64,000 nt of DNA from positions 495,996 through 559,995 of the forward strand of contig BGKB01000033.1 of assembly GCA_003116975.1 (NCBI GenBank). The letters run 5' to 3'. The notes below the pieces were generated by a model. That model ran no database searches. It was not told the origin of the DNA and saw only the letters and a program-made list of their open reading frames with translations. Source of the DNA: Aurantiochytrium sp. KH105 (lineage: Eukaryota; Sar; Bigyra; Thraustochytrida; Thraustochytriidae). The translations under genes were made by a program, and so were the position numbers. This document shows, in pieces, positions 16,975 through 27,720 of the stretch. Each line of letters opens with the position of its first letter. Within the stretch, counting starts at the first letter, position 1.

Positions 16975-19575
16975 ATGGAGGCCCGTGTCCAAGAGTTGCT
17001 CGGGAAATCCAATGCGAGGATCGTAGAATCCTTGCAGGACCAGCTTCACGATGCCGAGGGACGCATCGATGAAGCCGCAAGGAGCAAAGAAGAAATGGCA
17101 GTGTCCATGCACGCTTTGCAACAAAATGCGCTCCGCCTTCGTACGGATCTCACCGAGGCCCAGCACAATGTAGCTCGCTTGGAAAAGCAGGGCATGGAGA
17201 CAGCCTCTCGCGAGGAATCGACGCAAAAAAAATTACGCGAAGCGCTTTCGCGTACCAAGGAGCTTGAGAGCAATTTGCTCGAAGCCAAGTCAAAAGCAGA
17301 CGCTAAACACGAGGAAAATATTCTCTTGCAGCAGGTCTGTGCAGATCTCAAAAAGGCATTAAAGACGCAAGAGCTCGCAGACAGTGCCACCCAACAGCAT
17401 ATTCGTTTTCTCGAGTCTCAGATGAAGCAAGAAAAGCTTGCTTGTAAAGAGGCGACTGCTCGATTGCAAAACTCCAAGAATGAAACGAGGAAACTTCAAG
17501 AGCGACTCGAAGCCCAAGAGCACGAGACCAAGCTTGCTCAGACCCACATTGAAAAAGTAGCTCAAGAGCTCAAAATTTTGAGCGCTTCCAAAGCTGTTAT
17601 TCAGGCTCAATGGCAGGCCTCTCTGCTTGCCATGAGCAAACGCGACGAAATTCTTCAAGAGGCCGAGAAGAAACGCGACGAGGCGGAAGCGAGACTCGAG
17701 AGTGAGCTCAAATCCGTGGGGAGCACCACACAAACGGTGACGGCTCTGCGCGCGCAGGTGAAAACGCTCGAAGAAGAATTGGCACTTGCGCAAAAACACA
17801 TTGCATCCCAAGCGGACCACATCAGCTCTCAGAGCAAGCAAATCACAAGCACGACTTCCTCATTAGAGCGCGAGCGAACAAAAGGTAGGAAAATGGTGGC
17901 AGTGCTCAACGAGTCCCAAAAGGCGGCGATAAGCGGCGAAGCTCACGCGCAGCGCCAAGATCAAGAGCATCAGAGTCTTCTTGCCCAAGTCAGTGCGCTC
18001 AAGAACAAACTAGAAGCTACTGAACGTGAACTCGGTATTGCCCAGGAGCAGTGTCGCGTAATTTCCGCAGAAGCTGCGGCACGTGGAGCTAAAGACGCTA
18101 GTGTAAACGAGCGGAATGAATCCGAGCTGAAGAATCGTCTGAGCCGTCAAACGGCTGAAATGCAGGAGCTACGCGGGGAAGTGGCTCGCCGCGAGGCTCT
18201 TGCTGCGTCCGCAGAAGCACGCGAGCGCGAAGCTATTTTGCGCGCTGACAAATTAACAAAAGAGCATCAACACCTTCTCGCGGCAAACCTTCGTCTGCAG
18301 CACAAACTCAACAAGGTTGTGGAGGAACAACAACGCAAAGGTGGTCAAAATACCCCCGTTCAAGAGATCCTTGCGGCGCCTAGAAAGTCGCGAGAAGAGA
18401 GCGCCGAAGCATTGCGCATCAAAAGCTACGAAGACCGATTGAGCAAGGCACAAAGTGTGATTGAGAGACAATCCGAGGAGATTGCTGTGCTTCGCGCCGA
18501 GTGGAGCCGTGCCGAAGGCGAAATGGTCAAGGCGCGCCAGATCCACGCCAAGCTCAAAGTTCCCGCTGAGCGACGCGACGCGGAATTGGCGCTCGTTCGG
18601 CACTTTAACTCGACCGCGCAAGCTGAAGCGGATGCGCAGCGTGCTGCTGTTGATCGCCAAGCAGTGCAGCTGGACATCGCTCGGGCCGAGCAGCGAAAGA
18701 CGAACGCAGCAAAAGCTAAGCTGGCAGACAAAAACACGCACTTGTCCCTTGCCCTCGTGAATAATTCCTTTTGGTACGAGGCTGCGAATGCGAACCTCGA
18801 GACACAAGTTGACGAACTCAAAGTGTCTCTTGTGGACTCGAGAAAGGCCAAACAATTGGCGGCAAAACTACAATTGGATACCGAAAGCAAACTTGCGCTT
18901 GCACAGCACCGTTGCCGTCTGCTCGACGCGCGACTTGAGGATGGTCGCACGAAGCTGCAAGACGCCAAGGATCACATACAAAGGCTTGAGAGCAAAAACA
19001 CAAAGATTGCGCGCGAGAATGGCAAGCTCAAGCAGGCAGTACAAAAGCTAGAGCAAGCTCAGCTCCTTGCGGAGCGCGCACTTGTGAATGCTGGTAATCG
19101 AAACAACAACAACAACAACAACAACGGCAACAACAAAATGCGAAAGAAGTCTTCAAATCAGGACGCGCGTGTCGCACACGATGAGGACGCGCGCAAGGTC
19201 CAGGCGAACTTGTATCATGCTGAAACTGAACTCGCGCAGGGGCGAGAGCATCTTGTCAAGCTTGCAAATCAAGTCGAAGAGGAGCGAGAGCGTGCGCAAC
19301 GACTCGGCCAGGCGTATATGGAGCGCGAAGAGCTCGCCGGGAAACTTGCAGCGCAATTGCAAGAGAGCAGAACTTCACTTTTACAGGTGCAGGCAAGTCA
19401 CGCACGTGCGATCTCTGTTGCTGCAGCCTTGGAGGCGCAGCTCACGGAACGGACAAAATTTATCAATTACGAACCACGGCCGGGAACCACACCCACTGTC
19501 AACTTGCAATCAGCCCTTGCAAAAATTTTGCAACCGCAGAGACCTGAATCGCGCCAAGCACCGATTCCTCTATAA
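16975..19575 (+). CDS. long coiled-coil protein
   Basis: 866 residues from the first ATG at 16975; the frame opens earlier only through a TTG. Nearly the whole protein is predicted coiled coil by composition and heptad-like spacing of Leu/Ala with Glu/Lys/Arg/Gln. A short Asn-rich interruption (about residues 710-721, AAC repeats) lies near the C-terminal third. No catalytic or membrane motif is seen. It resembles centrosomal, basal-body or golgin-type rods in general, but nothing in it fixes a family. It is divergent from the PH/IQ giant, and its stop lies only 109 bp from the converging RabGAP stop. Confidence 0.8.
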   Translation: MEARVQELLGKSNARIVESLQDQLHDAEGRIDEAARSKEEMAVSMHALQQNALRLRTDLTEAQHNVARLEKQGMETASREESTQKKLREALSRTKELESNLLEAKSKADAKHEENILLQQVCADLKKALKTQELADSATQQHIRFLESQMKQEKLACKEATARLQNSKNETRKLQERLEAQEHETKLAQTHIEKVAQELKILSASKAVIQAQWQASLLAMSKRDEILQEAEKKRDEAEARLESELKSVGSTTQTVTALRAQVKTLEEELALAQKHIASQADHISSQSKQITSTTSSLERERTKGRKMVAVLNESQKAAISGEAHAQRQDQEHQSLLAQVSALKNKLEATERELGIAQEQCRVISAEAAARGAKDASVNERNESELKNRLSRQTAEMQELRGEVARREALAASAEAREREAILRADKLTKEHQHLLAANLRLQHKLNKVVEEQQRKGGQNTPVQEILAAPRKSREESAEALRIKSYEDRLSKAQSVIERQSEEIAVLRAEWSRAEGEMVKARQIHAKLKVPAERRDAELALVRHFNSTAQAEADAQRAAVDRQAVQLDIARAEQRKTNAAKAKLADKNTHLSLALVNNSFWYEAANANLETQVDELKVSLVDSRKAKQLAAKLQLDTESKLALAQHRCRLLDARLEDGRTKLQDAKDHIQRLESKNTKIARENGKLKQAVQKLEQAQLLAERALVNAGNRNNNNNNNNGNNKMRKKSSNQDARVAHDEDARKVQANLYHAETELAQGREHLVKLANQVEEERERAQRLGQAYMEREELAGKLAAQLQESRTSLLQVQASHARAISVAAALEAQLTERTKFINYEPRPGTTPTVNLQSALAKILQPQRPESRQAPIPL
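19101..19137 (+). repeat. AAC trinucleotide tract (polyAsn, coding)
   Basis: About eight consecutive AAC codons, then a Gly codon and more AAC, inside the coiled-coil gene. Confidence 0.85.
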
Positions 19576-19684
19576 ATTTACACTGACATGTAGGTGAGAA
19601 ATCCGTATTATTATTACTAATGTACCACGCTTTTTTTCTTTCTTTTTTTTGCTTGGACTCTCGAATTGTCATGGACTTCGGGTT

Positions 19685-22243
19685 TCAGACGTCATCAAGG
19701 GATGGTGCGTTGGATTCAGTGGGAGGATTGTTGCCTTGAACCCGCGTGCGAAGCATTCGTGACGCGCCAGACTGAAAACTCTGCAGGCGACGAACAACTC
19801 CGCGAGGTTCGGAGAGAGCCTGCGCAAAGAGGTAACCTCCTAACGATCTCGATGAGGAAGAAGACGTTGAGCTCTTTGATGACGATGACGACGATGATGA
19901 TGATGATGATGATGCCGCAGATGAGCCTTGATCGTGCATGCCGGATTGATTTCGAGAGATTGGGGCGTCGGAAAATTGAAAATGAGAGCCTTGCGAGCTG
20001 CGATGAGCTGGTGACGAACTCAGCGCAAGGTCCCGATCAGGACCTCGCTCATCACTTGATGAAGTCGCAAAGGTGTCGATGCGAATCCAATCATCATCAC
20101 TTCCGGATTCGCACGGAACGTCTGCATGCGAAGCTGAAGAGTCGACCCTTCGCCGCTCCGAGTCCGCGCGACCGTGAGACGCATCTTGGTTTGTACAGGG
20201 CTCATAGTTACGGTGTACAAGAGCTTCCTTGATGTGTGCCGGAATAGAGTCGTAATCTTGCTTGACTTGACGCGCACAGTGAATGAGGCGCAGGACTTGC
20301 TCGTCGTCGAGTGCTGGGAGGCGCTTCAAGGCCTGCAAGGCGACAACACAATCGTCCGCCTCGATGAGCTCCTTTCTCACGATTGACTGGTCCGTGAGTA
20401 TAGCAATGCAGAGAGTATCAATGAGCGAAAAGTCGTTTGGTGTCAAGCCAAAAATGGCGTCCCAAACGAGGAGAAGTTGTGGCATGCCAATATCGCGCAC
20501 TAAAATGAGGCGAATCCAGCGTAAAAGGAAAAAAGATGGCTCGACGCCCAGCACATGGAGTTGAGCGGCGAGCTCCGGGTCGGTGCGTTGCAAAAGAATG
20601 TGCTGAATGTATTCTAGCTTGGCCGGAAGTGACCCAGCGAGTGATTGGTCTGCAAAAGGATCCTCGGTGGTAAGTTTAAAAACAGGAGTAAGACGGACCA
20701 TGAGAGCATCGAGAAGAAGATATGTATCGTGCTCAACATAGCTCGTGTCGAGGAGCGCCGAAAGAAGCGCGTATTCCGGATCCGTGTTAAGGTCTTCTCG
20801 AGTCGCTTGAGAGGAAGCGACTTGAGAGAGCTCGCCAGCGGCTGCAGCATACTCCTGCTGCAGGGCAACAAAGAGCACCGCAGCAAGCTCGTTCATTCCC
20901 TGGCGATAGCCGATGTGCGAGTTTGTCTTTGACCAGACGAGCAAGATTCGTAGCATCATCTCCTTGACTGCATGCTCCGCAGGTCCGGAAAAGAGATCGT
21001 GAATAACCTTGGTACGAGTTATGTCTTTCCAGATTTCGCGGCAAATTTGCTCGTGCCTTGCGAATGCAAAATGCAAGTGCCTTAGCGCTGCCCCGATGTA
21101 GTCAGCGCTAAGGCCCTTTTGTGCGAGTAAGTCAAGCTGCTGCGTAACCATGCTTCGAGTCATCATGTGCTGACTGACAAGGACATCCACAGAGAGACGA
21201 GACCTGGCAAGGGTCTGGACCCAAAGGGAAGGGTCGCTTGGAATCACCCCAAGGAATATACGCCATGCAGCTGTGCGAAGTCCACTCTTGGCAAGAGCAC
21301 CCGCGCCTGCTCTCCTTGCTAATGTTGATGTCCCTGCGGCATCTGTGGTTTGCGCGTCGTACATCATTTCTCGGAGCTCTTGACGTAGAGATGTCGGAGC
21401 GCGCCTTCGACGCCCCCCGGGGATTGCGCGAAGAGCAGCCTGCATGACCTGGTTCTGTGGGCCGTGCAGGTCGTCAGAAAGTTCCGGGACACTTCGCGAG
21501 GCGCGCAGCGGCGGCCTCGAAACACCAGAAGTCCGCGCCGTGTCAACAGCGCTGGCGGCAGGTACTCCAGCACTTTGGCCGTCGACGTGCTCCACAACGT
21601 TATCGAGCGAAGCTGCTGCTGCTCTGACACGCTTTACGGTGGCCATATGCGGCTCGTATCGCCCAGCGAGTACGTTTCCGATGCACATGGTCCATTCTTG
21701 GGCCTCGTTGTAGGTCGCAAAGCGCAAAACCCAGGCATTTTGGAAGGCACGCGGCGTGCGGGCAAAGCTGACGATGATGACACCAGTGCATACATCGGGA
21801 TAGATCTCGCCAACATCAATGCATTCCAGGGGCCGATCGGCCTCGGCGTCTGCGAAACGAAAGAGACACACCAAGTTCGCGTTCGCGCTGGAGTTCGAGG
21901 TTGAGGTCTGGGACGCGCGCGTTCGTGCAACGGCGAGTACGAGAAAAGCATCGGCAAGCACACCAAGATCCTGATCTTGCTGGGCTTGCTTGGCTTTCTG
22001 GGCATTGGCACTGCTCGCCCCGTGCGCGGCGGGCGGGTCCTCGCACTCCAAGAACCCTTCGCATCGCGCCACGCCGGACCGGAGAACATGTCCGAAGAGG
22101 AGCTGCGTCACGACCTCGGCCCGCCGTGCAGAGGGGGCTCTGCCTGCCGCGCCCCTGGCCTTGGCGCCCGCGCCCGTGCTCGCGCCCGCGCCCGCCTCCG
22201 CCTGCCCGGTCTCTGCGCGCGAAGACCGCCTGCGCCCGCGCAT
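19685..22243 (-). CDS. PH-TBC domain Rab GTPase-activating protein
   Basis: ATG start at 22243; 852 residues. After an Ala/Gly/Arg-rich leader, residues about 45-195 look like a PH domain, ending in a helix with EAQEWTMCIGNVL. The TBC domain spans about 316-650, and both catalytic fingers are visible. The arginine finger is in IWKDITRT (Ile404, Asp407, Arg410) and the glutamine finger in YRQGMNEL (Gln448). The later TBC block (FFLLRWIRLILVRDIG, LLVWDAIFG) is also present. TBC proteins speed GTP hydrolysis by Rab GTPases and so end membrane-traffic signals. The arrangement is closest in general look to TBC1D5/TBC1D15-like proteins. The C-terminus is acidic with a polySer run. The target Rab cannot be told from sequence. 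Confidence 0.9.
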   Translation of the reverse strand: MRGRRRSSRAETGQAEAGAGASTGAGAKARGAAGRAPSARRAEVVTQLLFGHVLRSGVARCEGFLECEDPPAAHGASSANAQKAKQAQQDQDLGVLADAFLVLAVARTRASQTSTSNSSANANLVCLFRFADAEADRPLECIDVGEIYPDVCTGVIIVSFARTPRAFQNAWVLRFATYNEAQEWTMCIGNVLAGRYEPHMATVKRVRAAAASLDNVVEHVDGQSAGVPAASAVDTARTSGVSRPPLRASRSVPELSDDLHGPQNQVMQAALRAIPGGRRRRAPTSLRQELREMMYDAQTTDAAGTSTLARRAGAGALAKSGLRTAAWRIFLGVIPSDPSLWVQTLARSRLSVDVLVSQHMMTRSMVTQQLDLLAQKGLSADYIGAALRHLHFAFARHEQICREIWKDITRTKVIHDLFSGPAEHAVKEMMLRILLVWSKTNSHIGYRQGMNELAAVLFVALQQEYAAAAGELSQVASSQATREDLNTDPEYALLSALLDTSYVEHDTYLLLDALMVRLTPVFKLTTEDPFADQSLAGSLPAKLEYIQHILLQRTDPELAAQLHVLGVEPSFFLLRWIRLILVRDIGMPQLLLVWDAIFGLTPNDFSLIDTLCIAILTDQSIVRKELIEADDCVVALQALKRLPALDDEQVLRLIHCARQVKQDYDSIPAHIKEALVHRNYEPCTNQDASHGRADSERRRVDSSASHADVPCESGSDDDWIRIDTFATSSSDERGPDRDLALSSSPAHRSSQGSHFQFSDAPISRNQSGMHDQGSSAASSSSSSSSSSSSKSSTSSSSSRSLGGYLFAQALSEPRGVVRRLQSFQSGASRMLRTRVQGNNPPTESNAPSLDDV

Positions 22244-22967
22244 CGCTGGCAGCGCCTCGCCCGGGATCTCTCGCGCGGGTCCGCTCGCGCGGGTCCGCTC
22301 GCGCGGGTCCGCTCGCGCGGGTCCGCTCGCGCGGGTCCGCTCGCGCGGGGCCCGCGGACGCGGCCCCGGCAGCCGAGGCCCTCGCGCGGGCGGCGACTGC
22401 CCCCGCGTCTCGAGCGGCGCGGCGCGGCGCGGGGCTGCGAGGCGCAGGAGGTCTGCTGGCTCCGTTGGAGCGCGGCGCAGGCCGGCCGGCTTGGCGCACT
22501 GGAGGGAGAAGCTCGAACTTTTAGCAGACCCGCGTGCCGCCTGGAAGGGGAGGGGAGGCGCCGTTTTGGCACGAGGACCACCATCGGTCCTCGTTGAGCA
22601 TATGGATGGCGTGATGGCGGGTGGGTTGGGTCACCAACGATGGCCATCGACGATGGCCATCAATGGCAAGCAAAAATCGTGTCATTCAAAGGCGCTTCTT
22701 TGTTTGATGGAGGTCGAACCATTCGAAGTCGGTGCCATGTTGGTCCTTGCTCGACAGGCTAGAAGTTGTCTGGCTGCCCCTCGCTAATCGTCCACGCCAG
22801 CGCAAACGCGAATTTCAGACAACGAAAAGAGCAAGATTTACTTCGTCGATGGATCGATTTGTTATTGTTGTTGCTGGTGCTGCTGGTGCTGCTGTTTTTC
22901 TTGATCACAGGAATCTCAGCCAAGCTCTTTTCTTCCATTTAGCAACAAAATAAGAAATTCTATTTTT
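22244..22967. promoter_or_regulatory. upstream region of the RabGAP gene with 14-bp tandem repeats
   Basis: 724 bp between the RabGAP ATG and the stop of the Sec14 gene. The half near the RabGAP is very GC-rich and holds five perfect 14-bp repeats. The rest contains two copies of the 10-bp palindrome GATGGCCATC at 22639-22648 and 22652-22661, and a GTT/GCT-rich stretch at 22860-22905. No gene is seen. Confidence 0.5.
22271..22350. repeat. 14-bp minisatellite (TCGCGCGGGTCCGC)n
   Basis: Five identical 14-bp units run head to tail (22271-22340), followed by a decayed sixth. They lie 28 bp upstream of the RabGAP ATG. Confidence 0.95.
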
Positions 22968-24881
22968 TTAAGAATTCGCCCGCGTAGCCAAATTATGGGC
23001 GCGAATAACGTGCGGCGGAATGGGCCCTCCCGGCTTGATGAGCTGCGAACAGAATGGGTCTCCCTTGATTACGAGGTCGCCACCGAGGTATTGCGGCAGC
23101 TCCGAGGGGTCGATGAGCTCTTTGAGAAGACTCGTCGGGGTGTTACGGTGAATTGTAATCTTCTCGCGGGTGTCGTCATCGACGAAGTGCTTCACGACGG
23201 ACCAAATACTAGAAAACACGGTCCCTGCATTGATGATGACCATTCTCTTGAGACGCTCACAGTAGAATCGCGAATCCATGCGAATACAGTTCTTGACCAC
23301 GCGCAGAATTTGACGATTGAAATGTCGCCAACCGAGCCCAGTCATGTCCAGAACAACCAATATTTGATGCTGTGACCGGCCGGTGCGCTTCTCCGCCTCA
23401 ATCAAGAGGCGTGTATGTACCTCTTGTTTCCAGATGTGGAACTCCTCAATGTCGGTTGCCGAGGCGCATGCTAACAAGCCATTCAGATCGAGCTGCCCAA
23501 TCCGATCATACATGACAGGACATCCCGTACGATCGTGCCCGCACCAACTCCCAGTCATATACTTGGAGGTGATTGGATGAGGATTGGCTTCGAGCTTTTC
23601 ATAAATGAGATCCGGCCTGCGCTCCTTTCGCCAGGCTACAGTTTCCCGAAAACCCTTTTCGGCTTCACCTTGATGCATGTTATTGGATCGAAGGAAGCGT
23701 AGCAGCGTCAAATTCCCGAGGTCGACCGGACGACTTAGATTAGCATCGGCAAAGTCCTGCGAGAGAGCTTGCCTGAGACTTGCCACAGCCACCTTTTCAG
23801 ACTCGCTACGGAATATATCGTTCCCGATGCTCACCTTGCTTGTGTCTGCAGAGGGAGCCAAACCTTCTTGTCTTGAATCTATCGTCAAGGAGGACAAAGA
23901 TGAGGCGGAGACAATCTTGATGCAAGAGCTCTTGTGAGCGCTGGCTGCAGCGAGCAAACACGGACCGCCGTCGTCACCATCGTCACAATTAACCACAAAG
24001 TTTGTGCGTGCATCTGGAACAATGTTTCCTTGTTTCTTTCCCTTGAGCGTTTGCGCCGCTCGCAATCTTCTAGAAGAAGGAAGACGATGCGAAGCCCAGC
24101 GCCGACCCTCTTGCAGCTTGCGCCGCGTAAATGGAAGGGCGAAACGCATGCTTTTCACTTCGCGCTCTTCGTCGACGAGATCAACAATGGAAATGTGCGA
24201 GTCAAGATCATCATCTTGCCTGTCTTCGATAAACGCATCTGAATCTGCACCCATGCTGTTCTTCCTGGAATCGTTGACGTCATTGCGATGCAAAGATGAC
24301 GCCGAAGATGTCGACGCCGACGCGGACGCCGACGCGGACGCCGAAGCATGGTTATCCGCAGAGCCATTCGATTCTTTGGGGGGAGCAAGCTCCCCATTGG
24401 ATATGACTTCGAGGGTCTGGTCTTGGCCATTATTCTCTGTCATAATTGTTGCAGTGGAATCGGGCAGGCCACGAGCCATACTTGACCGACGTCGTTTCCT
24501 TGCGATGGACTCGCGTCTTGAGCGTCTTGACCCAATCATCTCGCGGAGGTCTGCATTCTGACCCTGGAGTAGAATGTCAAGCGTTCGGCTTTGGGTGTAT
24601 AGGAAAACGAGCGCCATGATGCCAAGCGAGCTCATCGCCACGAACGACCTTTCCTCGTTCGCTGCCAGCAGTGCCGTGGAAAGCACGGTGATGGCAACGC
24701 CAGAGCTAATAGCGCAGGTGAAGGAGACCTGCCGATGGACGAGTCGCACATGCTCAGCTCGCGTCTCGTCATGGAGCTCGAGGAGCTGAGTCACCATGCT
24801 TTCGAGAGAACGCGATACATCCTTTTCGGCGTCGAGAGGCACCTGGCGCAGGCGTGGTGACTCCACCATGGAAGAATGCAT
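22968..24881 (-). CDS. membrane-anchored Sec14/CRAL-TRIO lipid-binding protein
   Basis: 637 residues from the first ATG at 24881; an upstream in-frame TTG is not used. Two hydrophobic segments at about 49-70 and 77-95 (VSFTCAISSGVAITVLSTAL and SLGIMALVFLY) probably form a membrane hairpin. A long Ser/Asp-rich linker follows. A CRAL-TRIO N-terminal helix block (LLRFLRSNNM, FRETVAWRKERRPD) lies at about 390-420, then the Sec14 lipid pocket at about 430-610 (WCGHDRTGCPV, ILVVLDMTGLG, ITIHRN, LPQYLGGD). Family members bind or exchange phosphoinositides and other lipids between membranes. Unlike classical soluble Sec14, this one carries its own N-terminal membrane anchor. It is divergent from AP-4 epsilon, and both act in membrane traffic in their families. 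Confidence 0.9.
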   Translation of the reverse strand: MHSSMVESPRLRQVPLDAEKDVSRSLESMVTQLLELHDETRAEHVRLVHRQVSFTCAISSGVAITVLSTALLAANEERSFVAMSSLGIMALVFLYTQSRTLDILLQGQNADLREMIGSRRSRRESIARKRRRSSMARGLPDSTATIMTENNGQDQTLEVISNGELAPPKESNGSADNHASASASASASASTSSASSLHRNDVNDSRKNSMGADSDAFIEDRQDDDLDSHISIVDLVDEEREVKSMRFALPFTRRKLQEGRRWASHRLPSSRRLRAAQTLKGKKQGNIVPDARTNFVVNCDDGDDGGPCLLAAASAHKSSCIKIVSASSLSSLTIDSRQEGLAPSADTSKVSIGNDIFRSESEKVAVASLRQALSQDFADANLSRPVDLGNLTLLRFLRSNNMHQGEAEKGFRETVAWRKERRPDLIYEKLEANPHPITSKYMTGSWCGHDRTGCPVMYDRIGQLDLNGLLACASATDIEEFHIWKQEVHTRLLIEAEKRTGRSQHQILVVLDMTGLGWRHFNRQILRVVKNCIRMDSRFYCERLKRMVIINAGTVFSSIWSVVKHFVDDDTREKITIHRNTPTSLLKELIDPSELPQYLGGDLVIKGDPFCSQLIKPGGPIPPHVIRAHNLATRANS

Positions 24882-25425
24882 GGGTGTATCGACGGACGAT
24901 GGTCCCGTACCAGTCCGACTGGCTTTGCTCCACCCTCCAAAGCTTCCGTACTCGCGCTGCAAACGCAGCAGTCGCGCGCGTTGCGACTTTGACGCGCCTC
25001 AGCTTGTTTCGGGCAAGAGAAGCGGAATATACAACAGGCAAGCGTGCAAGCAAGCGAGCAAGCAAGCAAGCAAGCAGGCAACGCAAAATGTTCCCGCTAC
25101 CTTTTGATACGTCTACTAGCAAGCGACACCGTAAAGAATGGACTGCATCGATGGTGAGACCACGAACGAAGTCCATTTTGTCGTTCCCTCTGTTGGCGGA
25201 AACATCGGGTGTGCACTCTCACGAGTCCGCAAGGACCCCTCGAGGACCCCTCGGGGACCCCTGCTGGCGATCAACGTCAGATAGCAGGCAGGCAAAGCGA
25301 AGCGCTCGGCAGTCTATCTTTCTTTCGTTTCTTTTTCTTTGCGGGCTGGCGGAGAGGCGGCGGCGCACGCGGGCGCGCACGCACGGGCAGCCACACGCCC
25401 CGCGCGGAGGAAGAAAAAGAGGAAA
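24882..25425. promoter_or_regulatory. divergent promoter region (Sec14 / AP-4 epsilon) with GCAA microsatellite
   Basis: 544 bp between divergent ATGs. It contains a GCAA/GCGA tetranucleotide tract at 25036-25083, three GACCCCT-type near-repeats at about 25234-25262 (AGGACCCCTCGAGGACCCCTC and neighbour) and a T-rich stretch just before the AP-4 start. Confidence 0.5.
25036..25083. repeat. GCAA/GCGA tetranucleotide microsatellite
   Basis: About twelve units of AGCA/AGCG/GGCA type lie in the divergent promoter between the Sec14 and AP-4 epsilon genes. Confidence 0.9.
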
Positions 25426-27680
25426 ATGTCGGGGTCCCACCTGTCGAAGGACTTCTTCGACCTGGTCAAGATGATCGGGGAGTCGAAGAGCAAGCAGGAG
25501 GAGGACCGTATCATCGTCAACGAGGTCCGCACGCTCAAGGCGAAGTTCGCGGGCAAGACACTGTCGAAAAAAGTCATCAAGGAGAGCCTCGTGCGTATGA
25601 TCTACGTCGAGATGCTGGGCCACGACGCCTCGTTCGCGTACGTGCATGCCATCCAGCTCACAGCTTCGGGTGACCTCTTGCAAAAGAAGGTCGGTTACCT
25701 GACGGCCTCGTTGACACTCAGCCCGGACAACGAGTTCCGCTTCATGCTGGTGAATCAGCTGCAGCGCGATCTCGCCTCGGCAAATATCTTGGAAATTTCG
25801 ACAGCACTCATGGCGCTCTCAAAGCTCATCACCGAAGAAATGATTCCGGCGCTCTTGCCATCCGTCGCCAAGGTGCTCCAACACGACAACCCCGCCGTGC
25901 GCAAGAAGGCGATTTTGGCGCTCCATCGCATCTACCAACTCGATGCCGGCGCCGTGAGCCATTTGCAAGAGAACTTTCGACGGGTTCTATCGGATAAGGA
26001 TCCTTCCGTGATGGGCGCCTCGCTCTGCCTGCTTCACGACGTTGCCAAGGCTGACGTGACCACGCAAAAAGACCTCGTGCCCTCCTTTGTGTCGATCCTA
26101 CGCCAGATCGTCGAACACCGTCTTCCTAAGGACTTTGACTACCACCGCATCCCGGCTCCTTGGATCCAAATTAAGCTTCTCAAGATCCTGGCCACTCTCG
26201 GCGCAAACGACCAGCGAGCCAGCGAGCAAATGTACGAGGTACTTGCCGAGTGCATGAAGCGTGCCAACACGGGTATTTACGTTGGCTATGCAATCATTTA
26301 CGAATGTGTGCGCACCGTGACGACCATCTATCCCAACTCGAACCTCCTCGATGCCGCAGCAGGTGCGATTGCACGCTTCATCCAAAGCGACAGCCACAAT
26401 CTCAAGTATCTCGGTGTCACTGGTCTCGCCGCCATCGTACGCGACCACCCGCGCTATGCTGCCGAGCATCAGATGATTGTCCTGGACTGCCTCGAGGACC
26501 CTGACGAGACGCTCAAGCGCAAGACACTCGACCTCTTGTTCCGCATGACAAACCCTGTCAATGCCGAAGTCGTGGTGGAAAAGCTCGTGTTTTTTCTGCG
26601 CACTGCGGTGGACAAGTTCCTTCGCCAGGACCTCGTGACACGCATTTGCCAACTTGCTGAACGCTATGCGCCAAGCAACCTGTGGTATATTCGCACCATC
26701 ACCAAGGTCTTCGAGCTCGGAGGCGATCTCGTCGAGGAAGAGGTTGCTCACAACCTTTTGCGCCTCTTGGCTGAGGGCGCGGGCGAGGAATCGGACGGCT
26801 ACGAGAACGAGGAGAACCCGGACGAAACGATGCGCCGCGAGGCGTGCATTATTTTTTATGACAACTTTGAGCGTGCTCAGCTACCCGACATCCTCCTTCG
26901 TGTCATGTTCTGGACACTTGGAGAGTATGCCTACCTTATGGGAACAGAAATCGTGCCTGAAGTCGTCGAGGTGATTTGCGAAGCTGCGCGCCGCCAGGGT
27001 ATGGCCTCGGCCACTCGCGGCTACGCTGTGTCGGCTGTGTTAAAAATGTGCGCGCAGCTTGGTAAATTGCCGAGTGAAGCAGCCGATCTCGTCGATCACT
27101 ACAGCTCTTCGCTCGACGCTGATTTGCAGCAGAAATGCTACGAGTTTCGGGAAATCGCGCGCAACCCGACAACCCTCAGTGCCGTGCTCCCTGTGGACGC
27201 CTCGTGCGAGGACTTTGGGGACCCCGACTTTGGCTTTCTGGAGTCCTTTGTTGCCGAGGAGCGCGCCAGCGGAAAATCGGACTACGCGCCGCCCACCGAG
27301 GATGAGGCCGCGGCTCTGGAGTATGATGACGAGGAGATTGCTGCGCGTCCAAAGCTTTCCTCGGAACCCGAGCTAAAGTACGACGCTTACGAAAAGCCAA
27401 CCGCCCCGAGCCAGATGGCATCTTACCCGTCAGGCTTTTCTGGAGGTGTTGATTACAGCATGCCCTCTGCGAGCTCGGGAGCGGCCAGCGCTGCCCCCGA
27501 CGGGGGCATCGGGGCTAGCGGAAACGGTATCGGCGCATCTTCTTCAAGCGGGCTCAACTTGCATGGCGTCAAGAGCGTCTGGGGTGCGAGTGGGTACGCC
27601 GGCTCTCGCCCTCAGCAAGCTCAAGCAGCTGTGCCTGTGGCGCACACGAGCGCAGCGGTCGACCAGTACAGCAAGAACCT

Positions 27681-27720
<40 letters not shown>

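Noticed and set aside
22271-22350. CRISPR-like array
   Set aside because: Units are directly adjacent 14-bp repeats without spacers, in a eukaryotic promoter region.
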